Assembly: GCF_001641265.1 (NCBI RefSeq)
Contig: NW_020167522.1
Span: 868,001-932,000, forward strand
Direction: 5' to 3'
Length of the DNA: 64,000 bases
Origin: Pseudogymnoascus destructans
Lineage: Eukaryota > Ascomycota > Leotiomycetes > Thelebolales > Thelebolaceae
This document shows positions 54,309 through 63,562 of the stretch, piece after piece. Below the pieces are notes generated by a model, which did no database searches, was not told the DNA's origin, and worked only from the letters and a program-made list of their open reading frames with translations. Position 1 is the first letter of the stretch, and the number at the start of each line of letters is the position of its first letter. A program made the translations under genes and the position numbers.

Positions 54309-55799
54309 CTACTCTAGCTCCAGGAACAACATATCCTGTGCAGCTGATACCTTAGCCCACTTTTCCTTATCAAACTTCTTAGAGTAGACAAGTAAGAACG
54401 CCTCTTTGAAGCTAGAACTATGAGTGGATATTTGCAACCATCCATTGTCGACAAGATTGTAAGACTTTGGGTACCACTGCACAGGTCCTGGTAATTAGGC
54501 CCACTTTCTAAACTGCCTGCTCGTACAAACAGAAATATTTATGTGGTGGGATAACCTCGTGAAAAGTGCTATAATAAACAATTAGTATTGCCAGAAGATT
54601 GCTAGGATGATCAGAGACGTACCCTTCCTCTACATCAATCCACGGCATATACTCAAAGAGACGCTCAGGCTTCTTTCTCAGCTTTCCAGCCTTTCTCGTA
54701 TATGAGTGGATACAGCTATCCCAGAAATGTTGCCACTTGCGGAAATTGGACTCTTCATGGGCCTATCAACTATTAGTATCACCAGAAGATTACCAGATTA
54801 TGAGGTAGCATACATCAATGTGCGCTTGAGTTAAGAGAGCCTGGGTGCTAGTGATCTCTTCATCGGAAAGCTCATCTGGTAGAACAGCCTCGTCATTTAA
54901 AATATCTCGCGCTGTAACATAAGCTCCAACTCCAAATCGTCTTCAACCTCAGTATCCTCCCATTCGCTGTTATGATTGTCATCGATTGGAATACTTGAGA
55001 TACCCTCAAATGCAGCAAGCTCAGACAGAAGTTGTTTGGGCGGAGTAGATGGTGGGGCTTGTGGAGAAGAAGAGGTGCTAATATTCTTGACTTTCTGATT
55101 CGCAATGCAAGATGCATGGGTACCCTTCTCAGTCCTGTTTATAGTTAGATTGAGGCTACCAGAGATTACCAGAAGGGACTTACCGAACACAAATACGCTC
55201 AACCTTCAATTCATTCTGTAGACGTGTCTTGTCTTCAGTAGAGGCAGCGATATACTTTGTGTAATGACACAGGGCACCCAGCTCACAGTAATAGCATATG
55301 AGAGTGCGAGTTGGAGGCTAAAAGGATGCTATCCTATAGGTCTACTACGAAGGATACAAAAAAGATGAAGGGGGAACCCCGTTAAGTTTGTTTCCTTAAG
55401 TACCCGAAACGGGCCCGACTCGGTTATCCCAACCCTAGCCCTGAACCTTCCACCGCAACAGGTCCGCATCGACCCTGAACCCTACACCCTTACCGTCCCC
55501 CACTATAGTGTAACTCGCTATGTCCTCCTCTACTGGTCCAAAACCACACCGAGTCGGATTTCATGCTTGTGGTGACCGTAACAGCTCTGAGGCGGGTTCT
55601 TCGAGTATCTAGGTAAGGAGGCATCCTTACACTTTGCAGACTTATATAACTTCTTTAAGTAGTAGCTCAGATCAGCATGGTCAGCCTTGAGTGCTAAGTG
55701 AACAGCCTTCTCATCTTCAGTAAGGTTGGAGACGCAGTTGCGAGCTTTGATAGTATTCGCATTAGTGGAGAGTTCTTCATGTGCCTTGAGTTTCGCCAT
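54309..55799 (-). CDS. unrecognised multi-intron gene inside hAT-H (possibly broken)
   Basis: ATG 55799 (MAKLKAHEELS...). Exons read VSNLTEDEKAVHLALKADHA, then LTR-1 (55260-55631) interrupts the gene. After it come STEDKTRLQNELKVERICV and an intron at 55135-55183. An acidic linker (EWEDTEVEDDLELE) ends at a TAA near 54897, where another intron or a frameshift must be assumed. Next come DELSDEEITSTQALLTQAH, an intron at 54763-54813, FRKWQHFWDSCIHSYTRKAG, an intron at 54569-54622, and a last exon with PGPVQWYPKSYNLVDNGWLQ and FKEAFLLVYSKKFDKEKWAK, ending TAG 54309-54311. Intron borders are good (GTAAGT/GTATGC/GTACGT; CTAAC/CTAAT; CAG/TAG). I do not recognise the family. Separate from the BED fragment, it may be cargo or part of a rearranged transposase. 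Confidence 0.5.
55260..55631 (-). mobile_element. solo LTR-1, TSD CTTTG
   Basis: 372 bp, reverse orientation, TGTAATGACACAGG...GGCATCCTTACA, flanked by CTTTG (55255-55259 and 55632-55636). Same subtype as the copy at 1514. Confidence 0.95.
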
Positions 55800-56039
55800 A
55801 CTAACTAAACACGTGATTAGCAGAGATCTCCAGAAGTTCTGGCTATAGAATCAAGATAATAAACTTAGTTGAAGTCCTAGAGAAGAGGTAAAGGCTCAAA
55901 AGGGAAGAAGAATGTGTAGATCGGAGAGTAACCAAGGAAGGTGGTTCTAAGGTCGTGGTTATTTTAAAGTTGCAAACAAAAATATTTGTGAAGGAATATT
56001 CACCTACAAAGAATTACTGTTCCAAAAACAACACCACAA

Positions 56040-56198
56040 TGCGCACCTTCATATAAAACACATACCTTTCAACCTCTACCTCTTTACTATACTCTTCTTC
56101 TGCAATATTCTTTCTACAAACTCACTGTAAGTACACATATCTTTTGATCTACTTCTTTATCTTGTGTTTACTTTACTAACTCACCTTGATATTAGCAA
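56040..56198 (+). promoter_or_regulatory. promoter and 5' UTR intron of the H3-like gene
   Basis: TATA box ATATAAAA at 56051-56058. A leader intron at 56127-56195 (GTAAGT...TTTACTAAC...ATTAG) ends three bases before the ATG. This is a host-gene-like arrangement, so the gene was taken up as genomic DNA rather than as a processed transcript. Confidence 0.65.
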
Positions 56199-56772
56199 AT
56201 GACTCGTACCAAGCAAACTGCTAGGAGATCAACTGGCAGCATAGCACCAAGGATGCCACTTGGATTACGGGCTGGCTCTGGGCTTGGCGGAAAGGGACAG
56301 GAAAAGGCTGTGGGCACAGCAAGAAAAGCTCCAGTTTGCTCATCTCAAGCTAGCAACAATCATGCTCAGAAGGCCACGCGCTGCACAAAGTCTAGTAAGA
56401 GGATTACCAGAGGATTACCAGAGGATTACCAGAACTCTCTAATAAACATATAGGCACCAAGGCTCTCCGCGATATCAGAAGACAGCAACTTGATACTAGC
56501 TCCCATTCCAGCGTCTTGTTAGGGAAATCACAGAAGACTTCAAGTCCAATCTTCGCTTCCAGCAATCTGCTATCCTAGCTCTTTAGGAAGCTGCTGAATG
56601 CTTCCTCATTCGAGAATTTGAGAGTATGATGTTTAAACATAGTGACAGGGACATACTAACAGTTATAGTGACAAACCTCCTCGCTATTCATGCGAAGAGA
56701 GTGACAATTCAGGCAAAGGGTATGATATTGGTTCGGCGTTTGCAGGATATGATGTTTAAGCTGTGGGCTTAA
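56199..56772 (+). pseudogene. histone H3-like gene within hAT-H
   Basis: Exons 56199-56394, 56454-56623, 56669-56772. Introns: GTAAGA...TCTAATAAAC...ATAG and GTATGA...TACTAAC...TATAG. The tail MTRTKQTARRSTGSIAPR matches H3 (MARTKQTARKSTGGKAPR) with Arg at K9, Ile at K14 and Met at K18; K4 is kept. A divergent linker precedes the histone fold: TKALRDIRRQQLDT, FQRLVREITEDFKSNLRFQ, SAILAL.EAAECFL, TNLLAIHAKRVTIQAKG, ending LVRRLQ...KLWA and TAA. A small deletion just before FQRL (about 56510) shifts the frame, and TAG (about 56583) replaces a Gln codon. It is therefore a pseudogene in this copy. The strong divergence suggests long residence in the element or descent from a variant H3. Confidence 0.8.
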
Positions 56773-57340
56773 TCGATGGAAATGTCTCTCACCCAGGAAT
56801 GAAGGTCAGATGAGTTCTGGCAACCATCTGGTAACCTGGTACCTAAAGGCCAAAGGTTATAGTGTGGAATAGGACATCAACAATATGGGAATGGAGTTGG
56901 AGTTATGGCGTCTTGATCAATGAAGTCGCACCCCGTTTTTAACATAAGTAATGGCTAATCAAACACGTGATATAACTGAGTTGCCAAGACCCATACTAGG
57001 TACTCAGCAAGTGAGTAATCCTCATTCAACAATACTCGGGACATGAGTGAGTAACTCAGCTGGGTGAGTAAAAATTCTACTACTCGACTCGTGAGTACCC
57101 AGTGCGCAGCCTAGTGGTAATCCATCCTTTCCAGCAACACCGGATCTATGACTTCGGTTGGCACCATCGACACTGGCGTTGGTTACGCCAGGGGTCCCAG
57201 TGATGACGGGGTCGTCAAGCTCGTCGGGCTTAATACCGTGGCGATGCAGGAGTTCCTCGTATCTTTGAAGCCGTGCAGCCACATCAGTCTCAATGACTCG
57301 TCTCCGGCGGCTTCTGGGCTTCGGCGGGGCCTACCAACGA

Positions 57341-58093
57341 CTAATTTATGCTTAAAGACGCGGGTATGATCCCTCTTCCCAATTCAGCAAGGTGTGTGCG
57401 ACATGCGCGTCGATGATAAGCGCCGAGAATATACCAACGCACAAAACCCGCTGGAGATACAGATAAGTACCACGACATAACATATTCGACGAACGGCGAG
57501 CAAACTCGCCACTGTGCTGAAGCCGCAGGATACGATCAAGTGATCGGTTGATGGCGCGCCACAATAATGTCCCGGGGAACGACGAACGCAAAATGGCAAA
57601 CATGACAACAGCAATCGAACCATGCTGGCAACCGCCCCGCCCCGGCCAGGCTATGTATGTTTCCATAATCAAGTTATCCCGAGGAAGAGCACATTATCCC
57701 AAGAGATACTGTTTTGTGCCTTGATATTAATGTTGAAGCTGGCCGCCTCGTCATGTTCTCTGGTAAGCCAAGTGGCCCTCAGAAACTCACGCCAACAAGG
57801 ATGAGATCTGAGACTCACCACACAATAGTCTGGGGTTAGTTTACTGGATTAGTGTTACTGCCTGACGATAATTCATGGTATCAATTTTATTCCAGTAATT
57901 CCATCCTGAGTTCCGTATGAAGTTGGCTCCCCCAAGTCCAAGTCAAAGTTTGTAGTTCTCACCGACGGCAAAGCTGCCCGCCCAGTAGTTAGTTCCTCAC
58001 CTGTCAACTCTCCACCTCATCAGCACAAACCCACTTCGGCGCCACTTCTTTCTTCTCTTACCCGATCGTCCCCCTTCAAAATCCTCGTCCAAG
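57341..58093. other. intergenic, no gene seen
   Basis: Likely upstream region of the transcription-factor pseudogene and promoter of the Cys-rich gene at 58094. A 106-codon minus frame (57352-57672) lacks a zinc cluster or any known motif. Confidence 0.4.
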
Positions 58094-58408
58094 ATGTGCT
58101 TCAACTGGTGCTGGCCATTCACAGAGTACGAGGTGGAGGACGACGAAAAGGGCCACGAAAAGTGCCAGATCACCCACAAGCACACCCATACGACGCGCCG
58201 ATATCGCCATCGAGGCCGTTATTACAGCACAGCATGCCCGGTGTGTCAGCAATGCTCATGCCGGTTCTGTCAGCCTCATCAGTGCCGGCCGCTCTCAACC
58301 ATGGGCCCGAGATATATCAGCCCAGTAGAGATGACAATGGCCATCGCTGCCCCTCCGCGCGTCGTAAGTGTTCAAACTTCACTTCCAATGCTGTTAATTT
58401 CTGCATAA
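58094..58408 (+). CDS. small Cys/His-rich protein
   Basis: ATG 58094 begins MCFNWCWPFTEYEVEDD, then KCQITHKHTHTTRRYRHRG and CPVCQQCSCRFCQPHQC. A GTAAGT at 58374 after PPRV looks like a donor, so the true C-terminus probably lies in a later exon I could not fix; unspliced it is 104 aa. The clustered Cys and His suggest metal binding. No signal peptide. Family not recognised. A second Cys-rich gene follows on the same strand. Confidence 0.5.
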   Translation: MCFNWCWPFTEYEVEDDEKGHEKCQITHKHTHTTRRYRHRGRYYSTACPVCQQCSCRFCQPHQCRPLSTMGPRYISPVEMTMAIAAPPRVVSVQTSLPMLLISA

Positions 58409-58805
58409 ATCGCTTGCTGTTTACCTTCTCTACCATCGTCATTGTCGATCTATAATTAACTACTCTTCTACTCCCGCGAATGCTCTTGCCTCGTCGAGAC
58501 CAGCCGGAAGCACTACCTGCCCCAATTTCCCATTTTTTCCTGTTTTGACGTCAGTTGTGAGCCTTTTGACTTATCTTCTCTCTTCCTACCCGATCTCAAC
58601 CTTACTCCTGCACAAACATCCCAACAGACACCAACAAACAACAACTCGAGTCATTCGTCCTCAAGTACCACCACTCTATTGAACACAACCTCAGCATCAC
58701 CATCGCACCCCTTTTCAAACAAGCAGCTGCCTATATCGTCGAGGCAGCCTAACATTCACCCGACAATTTCACTTTCCTCAGTTCAACTTTCTTCCCTTCA
58801 TCTCA

Positions 58806-59592
58806 ATGTCAAACCCAGCGAACTTCCAACCTCAAATCCCAAGCACAGTCAGAGGCCCTTGGGTTCACACATTTGTTCCTCCTACTTCAAGGATGTCTTG
58901 CTTCAACAGCTCTACCCACACTTGCGGGTGCGGCTGTGTCAAGACCAAGGTCAAAGGACCTACTTGTGTATGGCCTCCCTGGCCTACCAGAGTCACATCT
59001 CCACCACCTCTCTATTGTGGACCTCCCCTTGGAGGATGTGGATGTCTGGGCGGGAATGGCGTCCAGCAGCTGGGCAACCAAGGAGGGCCAATCATTATCA
59101 ACAATGGGCCAGTTGCCACTGGCGGTCATCTTCACCAGGGCCAAGGCTGCGGTCATGGCGGAATTGCAAGTGCTTTCATTATTTATCCTTGCGCGGTCCA
59201 TCTCTAAAGCGAACAAGAGCTAACTTTTGATTTTTTTTCAGCAATACGGAAGTCGATTCGGACCAACTCAAACTGGCGGGTTCATTCAATACCCAGGCGG
59301 GCAAAGATTTCTTTGCCCACCGCAGGGGCCGATGTGGAACGGCCAGCAGTGGGTCACGAATTGTCCGACCAAAGCTGAGCATATAGCTGCTATGAAAGAC
59401 AAGGCTGATACGCGTCCTCAGGAGCTGGTCCCTGCTGATCCCGACATCTCACGCATGTATGAGGTTCAAGAATTAGATGGCAACTGGACTCGTCGCAGCC
59501 GTTACACAATTGACAGCAAAGACATTGGCGAGGTGCGATGGTATCAACGCCCAGACGGCACCTTCTTTGCCAAGCGTCTCCCATCTGGCTAG
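58806..59592 (+). CDS. Cys/Gly-rich protein with GC-AG intron, unknown function
   Basis: Exons 58806-59165 and 59242-59592. The intron 59166-59241 starts GCAAGT and ends TTTTCAG with a GCTAAC branch; only this GC donor keeps the frame (GGI joined to QYGSRFGPTQTGG). Product 236 aa. The N-terminal half is Pro/Cys/Gly-rich (TCGCGCVKTKVKGPTCVWPP, GGCGCLGGNG). The C-terminal half has the conserved-looking block YEVQELDGNWTRRSRY and GEVRWYQRPDGTFFAKRL, a possible beta-rich domain with several Trp. Role unknown. Confidence 0.65.
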
Positions 59593-60473
59593 ATCGAGAG
59601 GCAGACAATTTCTTGTATGTTATCAAATCCTCAGAATAAACCACCGAAACTAATCGGCCTCAGATCGCCAAGTATTTCACGATATCCAAGACCGGTTACA
59701 CGCAGTGGTGGCTTTTTCAATTCGGGTTCTCCTCAATGCTATCATTGTATTTCCACTTTCTTATGTTTGGCGTTTCGCTCAAGGTTCTGGCGAAAGGTTA
59801 TGCGGGTGGGAAGATGTGGCCTTTTATGGTCTTATCATGGTGGAGATGGTGCTGAAGTACATGGGAACGGCCAGTCAGCTCCAGAATGGCTACTCAGCTG
59901 GTACAGTTTGCTTGATGGTGGCGAAGACAATTAATTTGTGCCTGTTGAGTCGATTCTTCTGATGCAATGTGATTGTGATGGATGCTGCCTGCGTAGCAAT
60001 ATACGTGCTTGGATAAAATACTCGTCGCTGCAACATTATCCTAAAATAATTTAATATGAAACCAAATTCCAGGCTTTAAAATTGCTCTAATAACTGCCTC
60101 TTGTATTGAAACTATTAATTCATACGATTATTTATTACTGTTTTGTGTAGAGATGTTATAATGTAACGAGGGTTTTGGTTGTCTGATCTATGATTCTCAA
60201 ATCGACGAACCTTGTTTCTAGTTTCTGGCTGACTAAGCCATATTTCGGTATAAAGTACATACTCCGATCCCCCCGCGTTTACCTCGGCTGACCCCCCACG
60301 TAATGGTAGCGGCAGCGCTACCCTTGTCCCTTTTTAGACGTTATATGGGCACGACAAGCTACTTACATTCTTCCTGGCATTTGGACTTTAAATACGATTA
60401 AGCCATCACGAGGATGCCTTTCAATTGAACATCACCAACAAAACCTCACAATCTCCCCCGCCGCTGACTCAAG
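59593..60473. other. intergenic, only a doubtful small ORF
   Basis: An 85-codon hydrophobic frame (59705-59962) is probably chance. The remainder is A+T-rich; the CAB5 promoter lies at its right end. Confidence 0.4.
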
Positions 60474-61277
60474 ATGCTGCTCCTCGGTCTGACAGGCTCG
60501 ATCGCAACGGGAAAGTCTACCGTATCCAACATCCTCCGCGCACCACCGTACTCACTCCCCATCATTGACGCGGACGTCATTGCGCGCGAAGTCGTCGAAC
60601 CCGGTACCGCAGGCTACAACAAGATTGTTGCGCACTTTGGCGCAACCACACCAGACCTCCTCCTCCCCAAAACCGACAATGGCAAAGGACAACCGCTGAA
60701 TCGTCCCGCCCTGGGGCGGCGAGTCTTTGGGGACACAGACGAGCGGAAGAAGGATCGGGCTGTGCTGAACGGGATCGTGCATCCTGCGGTCCGTATGGAA
60801 ATGTACCGACAGCTGCTGAGGTGTTATCTAAGAGGCTGCTGGGCGGTCGTCCTGGATGTGCCGCTGTTGTTTGAGAGCGGGCTGGACACGCTTTGCGGGA
60901 CTGTCATGGTTGTTGCGGTGGGAGATCCGGCGATACAGATGAGGAGGCTTCGAGACCGGGATGCCCACCTAACGGCCGAAGATGCAGAGAACAGGGTGCT
61001 GAGCCAGGGCGATATCAGAGAGAAGGCGAAGAGATGCGAGGCAAGAGGGGATGGCAGGGGGGTCGTGGTGTGGAATGACGGTGGCAGAGAAGAGCTCAAG
61101 AAGGAGATTGAAAGGGTTATGTCAACCGTCATGAAAGGGAGCCCGAAGTGGTGGACTTGGCTGCTGCTACTGGTGCCTCCGCTGGCGGGTTGGGCTGGGC
61201 TGTGGACATATTACCGGAATATGAGGGTCAACAAGGACTGGAGGCAAGCTGAGCTGGAGAGCAAAGCAAAATTATAA
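60474..61277 (+). CDS. CAB5: dephospho-CoA kinase
   Basis: Single exon, 267 aa. The P-loop GLTGSIATGKST is at residues 5-16. IIDADVIAREVVEPG follows, then RVFGDTDERKKDRAVLNGIVHP, VVLDVPLLFESGLD and a C-terminal lid region (RRLRDRDAHLTAEDAENR). The family length is about 200; the extra C-terminus contains a transmembrane segment (WWTWLLLLVPPLAGWAGLW, about 223-241), as in other eukaryotic homologues anchored in the ER or lipid-droplet/mitochondrial membranes. It phosphorylates dephospho-CoA to CoA, the last CoA synthesis step. Intact and likely essential. Confidence 0.93.
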   Translation: MLLLGLTGSIATGKSTVSNILRAPPYSLPIIDADVIAREVVEPGTAGYNKIVAHFGATTPDLLLPKTDNGKGQPLNRPALGRRVFGDTDERKKDRAVLNGIVHPAVRMEMYRQLLRCYLRGCWAVVLDVPLLFESGLDTLCGTVMVVAVGDPAIQMRRLRDRDAHLTAEDAENRVLSQGDIREKAKRCEARGDGRGVVVWNDGGREELKKEIERVMSTVMKGSPKWWTWLLLLVPPLAGWAGLWTYYRNMRVNKDWRQAELESKAKL

Positions 61278-61867
61278 TTGTATGTGGCGCTTCTTTTACA
61301 AACTTAACTGGTTTCGGATCTATTTTCTGTAATATTCTCTTGGAAAGGTTTGATGCGACCGAAGGCCCATTTTGCAGTCCTCGCTCTACATTATACGCCA
61401 AGAATATCATATCATATGTGAAATACTTCTCTTAATCTGCCAAGATGGTCGTTCTCATTGTCTGGCCACTTTGGTGCGTGCATCGTTTGTGGTTTGCCAG
61501 GTCTTTGTCCGCTTCCCGCTTCCCGCCTCGCGTGAACCTCGCTGACACAACTTCAACTGTAGTCACTTATCGTCAAAAACTCAAGCTCACTCCCATAGCG
61601 TCACCAACGTGATTCATCGAAGTCCAATACCACATAAATATCATTCTATATTTGACTCTCTTCATCGACTTCGTCTAGTTATTATGCCCCCTCCTCATTG
61701 ACAGTATTCAAACATCTATGCCACTGTGACCTCTTAAAACTCATGCAAAGACGCTGCGACCTATACAGAGACCTAGACGACAATATTTATATTCCTTCGT
61801 TACGACCAGAGGCTCTCAAAGCCTTGGCCGACCAGGTCATGTCTCATTGATTCTTTGATGCAGTACT
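61278..61867. other. intergenic, no gene seen
   Basis: 3' flank of CAB5 and 5' flank of the next gene. No coding signal. Confidence 0.5.
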
Positions 61868-63562
61868 ATGCCCCAGGCCTCCGTTGTTGAATGGATTGCT
61901 GGTGCAACTCTTCCTCGCCAGAGAAGACGGAGATCGCTGGAGTCCCCTCAATCAAATACAGTCCAGCACCACTCTATGGGTGCAAGAAACAATTCTGGCT
62001 GCTGTCCGACAAGCTGCAGCTGTTCCGGTTGCGATGATCGCTCTGAGGCGTCGACAGACTCACCGTCTAAGAGAGTTCGCTTCAAGCAACCTAAGGGTAT
62101 TTTGAAGCATAGCAGGAAGGTGGATGCGGAAGAGCATATATGCTGTTCTGCCTGCACGCCATCTGCTCACTGCAATGAGAGACATAGAGTTGGGAAGAAT
62201 GGAAAAGTTTATGGGAGTAGCAAGAAATGCGCGCCTAAAGGTGGGAAGAAGGAAGTAGATAATTGGGGCGAGTCCAAAAGCACGTCAAATTCACCTAAAG
62301 GGATGAAGGACACCTCAAACAACAATTATTCAGGTAAGGGAGACCCGCACGTAGCTGTAATTTCACATTCTACATTTGTAAATTAACAAAACTTCAGTCT
62401 ATCAAACCCAAACCACACCTTCACCTCCTCAGACTCCTGAGCAACGACGCACTTTACAAAACCTAAGTTCTTTCATCACCAAAAACATGTCGCGTCTCAT
62501 CTTACCCTCGAGAGCAGAGGTTATAATACGTGAGGACGTCCTCGAAAACGCGTCTGATCCTCGACCGAATGCTTTCTTTGACGCCAGGACTGGGATGCTC
62601 CGAGTTTACCATGGACCAATGTATGGAAACCCTGGCGCCTCGTTGGTTCCATTGCAGGCACAGCATGTTCCTATCGGAACACCCGCACCGCCACCAAGTG
62701 CTTGGGCAAACCCTTGGGCTGGCATGATAGGAGGGATGAGTGGCAGGTGGCCGTTCAATGTGAACCAGCGAGGAGGTGGAGGCGACCAGGGTATGCAAAA
62801 CAGTGGTAATTCAGAAAATAATTACAATTCAAGGTATGGGTGTCCAGCTCTCCTTGTCTTGTTTTAGAAGGTTCTAACAACAACAGTGGCAACAGGTCTA
62901 ATCGCCAGAGTAACAATTCCCGAGGTAAGACAGGACCAGATGGAGATAACAGCGGCTCATCCTCAGAAACAGGTGGTTCTAAACCCATGCCAGGTTCATT
63001 CAGCAACGACGGTGATCAGAACGGCAATTCTGGGTGGAATACCGCCGATAACAATGCGAATAAGAACTCGAACGACGATGGCTGGGGGACTGGAAACAAC
63101 GATGCGAATAACAATTCTCCTGACAACGGTGGCCAAGGTGACACCTGGGGCACAGATAATAATAACTCCTCTGGAAATGATAACTGGGGCTCAAATCAGA
63201 ACAAAAGCAATCCATCGTCTGGAAATGATAACTGGGGCTCAAATCCGAACAACAACAATGCATCGCCAGGAGATGATAACTGGGGCACGAATAACAACAA
63301 TACATCTTCAGGAGACGACAACTGGGGCACTGGCCCAGACAACTCCAATCATAACAATAACGGCTCTTCGAGCAACTCCAGGTGGCCAGGGTACAAGGAT
63401 CGTCCAAACCAAAACGGGACATCGCAACGAATCTTCCCCGATGCAACTGGCACTGAGTTTTCGGCAGGTTCGTGGGGTGAGCCTGCTAAGCAAGAGTCGT
63501 GGGGAGACAAAACCGCTGCGCAGAGCACGAAGAACAACTCAAATGATACCTCGGGTTGGTGA
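61868..63562 (+). CDS. Asn-rich protein with repeated DNWG motifs, unknown function
   Basis: Three exons: 61868-62333, 62398-62833, 62887-63562. Intron 1 is GTAAGG...TTAACAAAAC...TTCAG; intron 2 is GTATGG...TTCTAAC...CAACAG. The frame is kept across both; product about 525 aa. The N-terminus has a Cys-rich patch (SGCCPTSCSCSGC) and a basic RVRFKQPKGILKHSRK. The middle has a folded-looking block (LILPSRAEVIIREDV, FFDARTGMLRVYHGPMYGNP). The C-terminal 220 residues are Asn/Gly/Ser-rich with about six (D)NWG(T/S) repeats. It looks like a disordered prion-like tail. Not recognised; the start codon is the first ATG of the frame. Confidence 0.62.

Larger units (their letters stand above)
52893..57113 (-). 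mobile_element. hAT-H transposon carrying a histone H3-like gene
   Basis: 13-bp perfect inverted ends TAGGCTGCGCACT (52893-52905; reverse complement 57101-57113) lie within an 8-bp duplication GTGGTAAT (52885-52892 and 57114-57121), the hAT hallmark. Subterminal regions repeat ACTCGG/GGGTGAGTA and ACTCAGCTGGGTGAGTA. Total 4221 bp, of which about 630 bp are two later LTR-1 insertions. Cargo: a BED-finger transposase start (minus), an unrecognised multi-intron gene (minus) and a histone H3-like pseudogene (plus). I see no RNase-H-like transposase core, so the element is non-autonomous. Confidence 0.93.
51119..57340 (-). pseudogene. fungal transcription factor (Zn2Cys6/MHR type), split by hAT-H
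   Basis: The N-terminal piece (57122-57340) has the basic/zipper-like linker SRRRRVIETDVAARLQRYEE and LLHRHGIKPDELDD. I could not find a Zn2Cys6 cluster upstream. The hAT-H element (52893-57113, TSD GTGGTAAT) follows. The MHR region resumes at about 52850: LHPEPLQIFRLWQT, then after a one-base slip near 52505 LDNVHPLTKLIHAPSIQQE, ALMFSIYSCSIASM, and after an intron at about 52205-52250 LTGVAVRLTERLGL and FNAEYGRRIVWQI. Another slip near 51770 leads to KHCDPVVPLQLLSM, RVMFGRLRLAARHPRRF and ICLMMIE. A further intron follows, then NFQLDAFVYILNELR. The C-terminus is cut by pogo-C2. At least two frame slips and two insertions make it inactive. Confidence 0.75.

Noticed and set aside
57352..57672. 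Zn2Cys6 cluster upstream of the transcription-factor pseudogene
   Set aside because: No Cys spacing of the required kind on the minus strand in any frame.
59705..59962. 85-codon hydrophobic ORF
   Set aside because: No start context, no homologue recognised, and located just after a gene end in A+T-rich DNA.
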